Source of the DNA: RPQJ01 sp052035645
GTDB lineage: Bacteria > Pseudomonadota > Gammaproteobacteria > Steroidobacterales > Steroidobacteraceae
Length of the DNA stretch: 20,773 bases
NCBI GenBank assembly: GCA_052035645.1
Contig: JBPOHK010000164.1
Location: 1 to 20,773, forward strand
Direction of reading: 5' to 3'
The position numbers and the translations under genes are program-made. Shown here piece after piece: positions 15,946-20,773 of the stretch (its first letter is position 1; every line of letters starts with the position of its first letter). The notes beneath the pieces are model-generated. The model saw only the letters and a list, made by a program, of their open reading frames with translations. It had not been told where the DNA came from and made no database searches.

Positions 15946-17421
15946 TCAGGCCGGACCGGCGTCGGCCGCAATGAACACGGACTTCGTCTGCAGGTATTCG
16001 TCGAGCCCCGCGCTGCCGCCGAAGCGTCCGAAGCCGCTCTGCTTGTAGCCGCCGAACGGCGCCGCGGGCTCCATGTTCGAGAACCCGTTGACGTTGATGT
16101 AACCGGCCTGCAACCGCGCCGCGAGCCGATGCGCGCGGGCGAGATTCGTCGTCTGCACGTAGGCGCCGAGGCCGAATTCGCTGTCGTTGGCGAGCCGCAC
16201 GGCCTCGTCCTCGGTCTCGAAGCGGATCACCGACAGCACGGGACCGAACACTTCCTCGCGCGCGAGCCGGCTGCCGGGATCGACGTCGGCAAACACGGTC
16301 GGCTCGATGAAATAGCCCGCGGCGAGTGCGCCGCCCACGCGCTTCCCGCCCGCGACCAGCCGGCCTTCGCGGCCCGCGACGGCGCGATCGATCACGCCGA
16401 GGATGCGCTGGCAGGCTTTGCCGTCGATCACGGGACCGAAGGTCGTGCGCCGGTCGAGCGCCGGCCCGATCTGGAACTGGCTGGCCATCGCCGTCAGCAT
16501 CGCGACCACGCGGTCGTAGACGCTCGCCTCCACCAGCAGCCGCGTCGGCAGGACGCAGCCCTGCCCCGACATGCCCATCGCGAAGTGGAGCGAGAACGGC
16601 ACCTGGGATTCGAGCACGGCGTCGGCGAACAGCAGATTGGGCGACTTGCCGCCGAGTTCGAGGAACACCGGCTTCAGCACTTCACCGGCGGTCGCCATGA
16701 TGCGCCGCGCCGTGCCGACCCCGCCGGTGAAGCTGATCTTCGCGATGCCCGGGTGACGGATCAATGCTTCGCCGGCCTCGGCATCGCCGGGCACGACGTT
16801 CAGCAGGCCGGCCGGCATGCCCGCCTCGATCGCTATCTCGCCGATCCTGAGCGCAGTGAACGGGGTGACCGACGGCGGCTTCAGCACGACCGCATTGCCG
16901 GCAGCGATGGCCGGCAACGCAACCTGACACGTCGCGATGAGCGGATGGTTCCAGGGAATGATCACGCCGACGACGCCGTACGGTTCGCGACGTGTGTAGA
17001 AGAGGCCCGGACCCAGCGTGGCATCGCCCGCGACGCCGGTGATCTTGTCGGCCCAGCCGGCGAAATGCCGAACCCAGGCCGTCGCGAGCCCGACGCCCAT
17101 GAAGGACGGCACGCCGACGTCGACGGCCAGCAGGTCGACGAAGCGTTCGGCATCCCGCTCGATGAGATCCGCGAAGCGATGCAGGATCGCCACGCGAGCC
17201 GCGGCCGGCTGCGCCATCCACGCCTGCTGCGCGCGGTGTGACGACTCCACGGCGGCGTCGATCTCGGCGGCACCGCCGAGGCGCGCCACGGCCACGGGCT
17301 CGCCGGAATTGGGATCAACGTGGGTGACCGTACCCGCCCGGGTCGCCGTGAGGCACCGTCCGTCGATGAGCGGCCCACCGAGCCGCTGGAACTCCTGGAT
17401 GACGGATGCGAGATCGCCCAC
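15946..17421 (-). CDS. NAD(P)-dependent aldehyde dehydrogenase
   Basis: The 491-residue protein is a complete aldehyde dehydrogenase. It shows the oxyanion Asn158 in PWNHP (156-160), Lys181 in VVLKPPS, the cofactor loop FTGGVG (231-236), the general base Glu255 in LELGGK, and the nucleophile Cys289 in GQGC (286-289). EEVFGPVLSV and the C-terminal FGGYKQSGFGR are also present. I chose the GTG at 17421 because AAGGAG lies five bases upstream; the ATG at 17466 would overlap the preceding gene and adds a leader unlike the family. It starts ten bases after the GMC dehydrogenase stop. The pair would convert a primary alcohol through the aldehyde to a carboxylate, the substrate for CoA activation. 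Confidence 0.95.
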   Translation of the reverse strand: MGDLASVIQEFQRLGGPLIDGRCLTATRAGTVTHVDPNSGEPVAVARLGGAAEIDAAVESSHRAQQAWMAQPAAARVAILHRFADLIERDAERFVDLLAVDVGVPSFMGVGLATAWVRHFAGWADKITGVAGDATLGPGLFYTRREPYGVVGVIIPWNHPLIATCQVALPAIAAGNAVVLKPPSVTPFTALRIGEIAIEAGMPAGLLNVVPGDAEAGEALIRHPGIAKISFTGGVGTARRIMATAGEVLKPVFLELGGKSPNLLFADAVLESQVPFSLHFAMGMSGQGCVLPTRLLVEASVYDRVVAMLTAMASQFQIGPALDRRTTFGPVIDGKACQRILGVIDRAVAGREGRLVAGGKRVGGALAAGYFIEPTVFADVDPGSRLAREEVFGPVLSVIRFETEDEAVRLANDSEFGLGAYVQTTNLARAHRLAARLQAGYINVNGFSNMEPAAPFGGYKQSGFGRFGGSAGLDEYLQTKSVFIAADAGPA

Positions 17422-17431
17422 GAGCACTCCT

Positions 17432-19060
17432 TCAGCGGGACAGGTCGCGCCGCACCAGGTCGGCACCCTTCTCGCCGATCATGATGCTCGCGGCATTGGT
17501 GTTCGCGCTCACGAGACGCGGCATGACCGACGCATCGATCACCCGCATGTTCTCGACGCCACGAACGCGCAGCTGAGGGTCGACGACGGACTCGGCGTCG
17601 GATCCCATGCGACAGGTGCCCACGGCGTGGTAGCCGATGCCCGCGTTCGCGCGGATGAATTCGTCGACGGACTCGTCGCTCTCGAGCAGCCGCGATGGAT
17701 TGCACGGCCCGACCACCGAGTCCCGCAATGCGGGCATGGTGAAGACCTTCTCCATGAGCCGGATCGAACGGCGGATGGTCGCGACGTCGCGTTCGTCCCC
17801 GACCAGCCGGTGATCGATGACTGGCTTGTCGTCGGCCGACGCGGAGCGCAGGCGCAGCTCGCCGCGACTGTGCGGGCGCGACACGCATACGCCGAGGCTG
17901 ACGCAGGGGCGCCTGTGCAGCGCCGGCGGCGAGACCGTGTAGTCGACGCCGAAAGGCAGCCAGTTGAGGTGGATGTCGGGCTCGGCCAGGGCCGGATCGC
18001 TGCGCGTCCAGCCCATGCCCTGAACCGCGGCGGAGGCCATCGCCCCCTTGCGGAACAGCAGGTAATTCACCAGGTGCTTCAGCGCCGCGACGCCGCTCGC
18101 CTCGCTGTTGTACGTCGGCACGTTGACGAACTTGCTGATGGTGAGCCCGCAGTGGTCCTGCAGGTTGCGGCCGACTTGCGGCGCGTCGACCTTCGCCTCG
18201 ATGCCGAGCGACTGCAGGTGTGCTGCCGGGCCGATGCCCGAGCGCATGAGGACGGCCGGCGATTGCAGCGCGCCCGCGCTGACGATCACCTGCGCCTGTG
18301 CCGTCACGTCGAAGGTGCGCTCACCCGTTCGGCAGCGCACGCCGACGGCGCGTCCGCCCTCGAGCAGCACTCGTTCCGCCCGCGCGCCAGCCAGCACGCG
18401 CAGGTTCGCGCCACGGGCCGCGGGCGGCAGGTAGCGGTTGGCCGTGCTCGAGCGACGGCCGCCCTGCTGGCTGGTCAGATTGACGAACGCGCCCTCGCGA
18501 TCGCCCCGGTTGTAATCGTCGAGGGTGGGAATGCCGAGTTCGCGGCACGCTGCGACGTACGGCTCGGTCAGCGAGTGCAGCGAGCGGATGCGCGAGACGG
18601 TGTAGGGCCCGGATGTGCCGAGCGACTCCAGCCCGCCATCCTCGAAGCGCTCGGCCTTGCGGAAATACGGTTCGACGTCGGACCAGCCCCACCCGGCGGC
18701 CCCGGCTGCGACCCAGTCGTCGTAATCGCGACGCAGGCCGCGGATGTACACGAGCCCGTTGATGCTGCTGCTGCCGCCGAGCATGCGGCCGCCGCTCCAG
18801 TAGAGGACGCGACCGCCGAGGCTGGGATCGGGTTCCGCGGGATAGCACCAGTCCGTCGCCGGCTGGCCCATCAAGCGGACGGTCATGCCCGGAATATCCG
18901 TGACGAAGCCCGGAGCGGTCTCGCCGGCCTCGAGCAGCACCACCCGACACGACGGATCGGCATCCGCCAACCGCCGCGCCAGCACGCAACCGGCGCTGCC
19001 ACCGCCGACGATGACGATGTCCGATTCGATGCGGTCGACAGGCGCTGGCGGCTGGCTCAT
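17432..19060 (-). CDS. GMC-family FAD-dependent alcohol dehydrogenase (choline dehydrogenase-like)
   Basis: The 542-residue flavoprotein has the ADP-binding motif GGGSAG (19-24), GMC signature 1 (GRMLGGSSSINGLVYIRG, 91-108), signature 2 (SAGALQSPAVLMRSGIG), and the active-site pair His478 (GYHAVGTCRMG) and Asn522 (SANTNAAS). The length fits the choline dehydrogenase/AlkJ subgroup, which oxidises primary alcohols and passes electrons to the respiratory chain. No clear Shine-Dalgarno sequence precedes the ATG at 19060, but no better start exists in frame. It heads the five-gene minus-strand operon and is divergent from the MFS gene, with an operator candidate between. Its probable role is oxidation of the hydroxymethyl group made by a P450; the substrate is inferred. 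Confidence 0.94.
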   Translation of the reverse strand: MSQPPAPVDRIESDIVIVGGGSAGCVLARRLADADPSCRVVLLEAGETAPGFVTDIPGMTVRLMGQPATDWCYPAEPDPSLGGRVLYWSGGRMLGGSSSINGLVYIRGLRRDYDDWVAAGAAGWGWSDVEPYFRKAERFEDGGLESLGTSGPYTVSRIRSLHSLTEPYVAACRELGIPTLDDYNRGDREGAFVNLTSQQGGRRSSTANRYLPPAARGANLRVLAGARAERVLLEGGRAVGVRCRTGERTFDVTAQAQVIVSAGALQSPAVLMRSGIGPAAHLQSLGIEAKVDAPQVGRNLQDHCGLTISKFVNVPTYNSEASGVAALKHLVNYLLFRKGAMASAAVQGMGWTRSDPALAEPDIHLNWLPFGVDYTVSPPALHRRPCVSLGVCVSRPHSRGELRLRSASADDKPVIDHRLVGDERDVATIRRSIRLMEKVFTMPALRDSVVGPCNPSRLLESDESVDEFIRANAGIGYHAVGTCRMGSDAESVVDPQLRVRGVENMRVIDASVMPRLVSANTNAASIMIGEKGADLVRRDLSR

Positions 19061-19093
19061 GGCGGTTTGACAGGTACCGTCGGGCTCCCGGAT

Positions 19094-19099
19094 AGTATA
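19094..19099 (-). promoter_or_regulatory. Candidate -10 box for the GMC dehydrogenase operon
   Basis: The minus strand reads TATACT here, five of six matches to the -10 consensus. The expected -35 position falls inside the inverted repeat at 19118-19133 and has no good consensus match, as in promoters that overlap an operator. Transcription would begin near 19087, giving a leader of about 27 bases. Confidence 0.35.
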
Positions 19100-19117
19100 T
19101 TCGCATTTTCGCTTGTC

Positions 19118-19133
19118 GTTCTATTTTTAGAAC
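19118..19133. promoter_or_regulatory. Candidate operator, copy 3 (GTTC-N8-GAAC inverted repeat)
   Basis: GTTCTATTTTTAGAAC has perfect 6-bp arms around TTTT, and with flanking bases the arms reach seven (CGTTCTA and TAGAACG, 19117-19134). It lies 57 bases upstream of the GMC start and 20 bases upstream of the MFS start. Its arms and spacing match copies 1 and 2. Confidence 0.7.
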
Positions 19134-19153
19134 GCTCGGCAGGAGCGCGCAGG

Positions 19154-20578
19154 ATGTCCGATCCCGTGGCCACGACCCCGACCGCGGCGCTCCCGGAGCG
19201 ACGCCTGCGCGCCATCCTGTTCGTGCTCGCACTGACGGAGATCAACAGCGCGTTCGAAGTCGGCATGGTCTACGGAGTCATCGGCTCGCTGGTGCGCGAG
19301 TTCGGCGCCACCTCGGCCGGCTGGGTGATCACGACCTTCCTGCTGGCCGGCGCCATCTCCGCGGCCGTGGGCTCGCGCCTAGGCGACATCTTCGGCCGCC
19401 GCCGCATCGTCATGGTGATGCTGGCGCTGGCCATGACCGGCTCGATCATCAATGCGTCCTCGACATCGCTGACCGGGCTGATCGTCGGGCGCAGCATCCA
19501 GGGGGTCGCCGCCTCGCTGCTGCCACTGTGCATCGGGCTCGCGCGGGAGTACTTCCCCGCCCCGCGCGTGCCCCGGGCCATCGGCTGGCTGACCGCCATC
19601 GCCAGCTTCAGCGCCATGCTCGGCATCGTGGTTGGCGGTGCGATGGCCGACGCGATCGGCTGGCGCTCGACGTTCTGGCTGGCCGCGATCCACGCCGGCC
19701 TCTCCCTCGCCTGCGTGCTCGCCGTGCTGCCGCCGTCGCGGGCCTTCGGCCTGCGCGGCCGGTTCGACTGGCTGGGCGGCGTGCTGTTCGCGCCGGCGAT
19801 CGCCGCACTGCTGCTGGGCCTCGAGTTCTGGAAGGAGGCCGGGCTCGGCGACCCGATGGCCGCAGGCTGCATACTGGGCGGGCTGCTCGTGCTGGCCGTC
19901 TGGATCGTCAACGAGCTGCGCCACGCGGAGCCGATGATCGACGTCCGGTTGCTGGCGACGCGCCAGCTCGGCCTGACGATGCTGCTGATGACGCTGTTCG
20001 GCCTCGGCTCGGCCCAGCTGCTGATGCTGTTGCTGCTGATCGCGCAGCAGCCCGTCTGGACCGGCATTGGGCTCGGGCTCACGGCCACCGTCGCCGCCTG
20101 GCTGAAGGTCCCGTCGGGCCTGATCGGGCTGGTCGCCTCGCCCTGGGCGGGCCACATGGCCGCGCGGTCCGGTGCGCGCTGGACCGCGGTGGTCGGCACC
20201 TCGATCATCCTCGCGGGCTGGATCGGGTTCGCCACGCTGCACGGCAGCGTCGCGCAGCTGGTGCTGTGCTCGCTGGTCTGCACGCTCGGCGGCGCGATCA
20301 CCTACACCGCCATCCCGAACCTGATCGTCGAGGTGGCACCGCACGAGCGTACCAGCGAGCTGAACGGCGTCTCGCACGTCTGCCGCACGGTCGGCACTGC
20401 GATCGGGACCCAGGTGGTCACCCTCCTGCTCGCGACGCAGTCGGCCGTCGCGCCCGACGGCGCCGTCTCGCGCTACCCCACCCCTTCGTCCTTCATGCTG
20501 GCGTTCTTCGCCGTGATCGCGGCGGCCGCGATCAGCGTGCCGCTCGCGCTGGCCCTGCCCCGGCGCAGGGCGGCCTGA
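19154..20578 (+). CDS. Major facilitator superfamily transporter, DHA2 (EmrB/QacA)-like
   Basis: The 474-residue integral membrane protein has the MFS motif A in the first cytoplasmic loop (GSRLGDIFGRRR, about 74-85) and GRSIQG in the fourth helix region. By eye it has 12 to 14 membrane helices, with the extra central pair and length of the 14-helix DHA2 group favoured. The sequence after the tenth helix contains IPNLIVEVAPHERTSELNG, a typical late loop. I chose the ATG at 19154, preceded by AGGAG eight bases upstream. DHA2 members usually export drugs or amphipathic compounds by proton antiport; here it could export a toxic intermediate or import a substrate. It is monocistronic and divergent from the GMC operon across an operator candidate. 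Confidence 0.92.
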   Translation: MSDPVATTPTAALPERRLRAILFVLALTEINSAFEVGMVYGVIGSLVREFGATSAGWVITTFLLAGAISAAVGSRLGDIFGRRRIVMVMLALAMTGSIINASSTSLTGLIVGRSIQGVAASLLPLCIGLAREYFPAPRVPRAIGWLTAIASFSAMLGIVVGGAMADAIGWRSTFWLAAIHAGLSLACVLAVLPPSRAFGLRGRFDWLGGVLFAPAIAALLLGLEFWKEAGLGDPMAAGCILGGLLVLAVWIVNELRHAEPMIDVRLLATRQLGLTMLLMTLFGLGSAQLLMLLLLIAQQPVWTGIGLGLTATVAAWLKVPSGLIGLVASPWAGHMAARSGARWTAVVGTSIILAGWIGFATLHGSVAQLVLCSLVCTLGGAITYTAIPNLIVEVAPHERTSELNGVSHVCRTVGTAIGTQVVTLLLATQSAVAPDGAVSRYPTPSSFMLAFFAVIAAAAISVPLALALPRRRAA

Positions 20579-20605
20579 CGAAGTCCTGCCGGCGGGAGAC
20601 GCGGG

Positions 20606-20773
20606 TCAGCGCCCTTGCCCCTCGCTCCGGGCGCGCCGCGCCTCCTCGAGAGCGCGCGCAAACTCAGGATTGGCCGCGGCGATGCCCGCGGAGACGTGCG
20701 CGCCGGCGCGATCCGAGGTGGCCGGAATGATGTGACCCGCCGGATCGAGGATGGCGGCCATGCGCTCGAGCAC
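20606..20773 (-). CDS. C-terminal end of an unrecognised gene, cut by the window edge
   Basis: Reading in from the right edge on the minus strand, 55 codons stay open to a TGA at 20606-20608. The visible peptide includes MAAILDPAGHIIPATSD, then SAGIAAANPEFARALEEARRA, and ends in a charged tail, SEGQGR. The Ala/Arg/Glu-rich helix at the end looks like a real protein terminus, and the gene would converge on the MFS gene with a 27-base gap. I do not recognise the family. Frames of this length occur by chance in GC-rich DNA, so the call is tentative. Confidence 0.45.
   Translation of the reverse strand: MLERMAAILDPAGHIIPATSDRAGAHVSAGIAAANPEFARALEEARRARSEGQGR

Overview
The window is a GC-rich (about two thirds G+C by eye), densely packed stretch of a Gram-negative chromosome or large plasmid. 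The outer-membrane TonB-dependent receptor implies a diderm. The receptor's TonB-box style, the CYP101-like P450s and the many SDRs are what one sees in sphingomonads and in steroid- or terpenoid-degrading gammaproteobacteria, but I cannot place the organism more closely. Sixteen complete genes and one partial gene fill the window. No gap exceeds about 200 bases. I saw no rRNA, tRNA, CRISPR array, insertion sequence or prophage gene.

Layout: (A) 70-2430, minus: a TonB-dependent receptor with a textbook UUCG terminator. (B) 2630-8139, plus: a six-gene operon of MDR oxidoreductase, 3-alpha-hydroxysteroid-dehydrogenase-like SDR, second MDR, nitronate-monooxygenase-family flavoprotein, DMT-type permease and class II aldolase/adducin protein. 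(C) 8136-8951, minus: a single SDR. (D) 9047-12302, plus: SDR, CYP101-like P450, degenerate SDR and NTF2/SnoaL-like protein. (E) 12325-19060, minus: a five-gene operon in the order GMC alcohol dehydrogenase, aldehyde dehydrogenase, two acyl-CoA dehydrogenase subunits and a second CYP101-like P450. (F) 19154-20578, plus: an MFS transporter. (G) 20606-20773, minus: the C-terminal end of an unrecognised gene.

Together these look like a catabolic island for a hydrophobic, probably cyclic isoprenoid compound (terpenoid or steroid-like). The receptor would import the substrate across the outer membrane and the P450s would hydroxylate it. SDR, MDR and GMC enzymes would oxidise alcohols and reduce enones. 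The aldehyde dehydrogenase would make a carboxylate, and the acyl-CoA dehydrogenase pair would start beta-oxidation of its CoA ester. No CoA ligase, hydratase, thiolase, ferredoxin, ferredoxin reductase or regulator is present, so the pathway must continue outside the window. The substrate is inference.

The strongest unexplained signal is regulatory. All three divergent intergenic regions carry an AT-rich 16-bp inverted repeat of the form GTTC-N8-GAAC (2523-2538, 8964-8979, 19118-19133). I noticed no other copy. It would tie transcription units A to F into one regulon under an unseen repressor or activator. A second oddity is the SDR-like protein at 11081-11881, which has lost the glycine-rich cofactor motif and the catalytic lysine.
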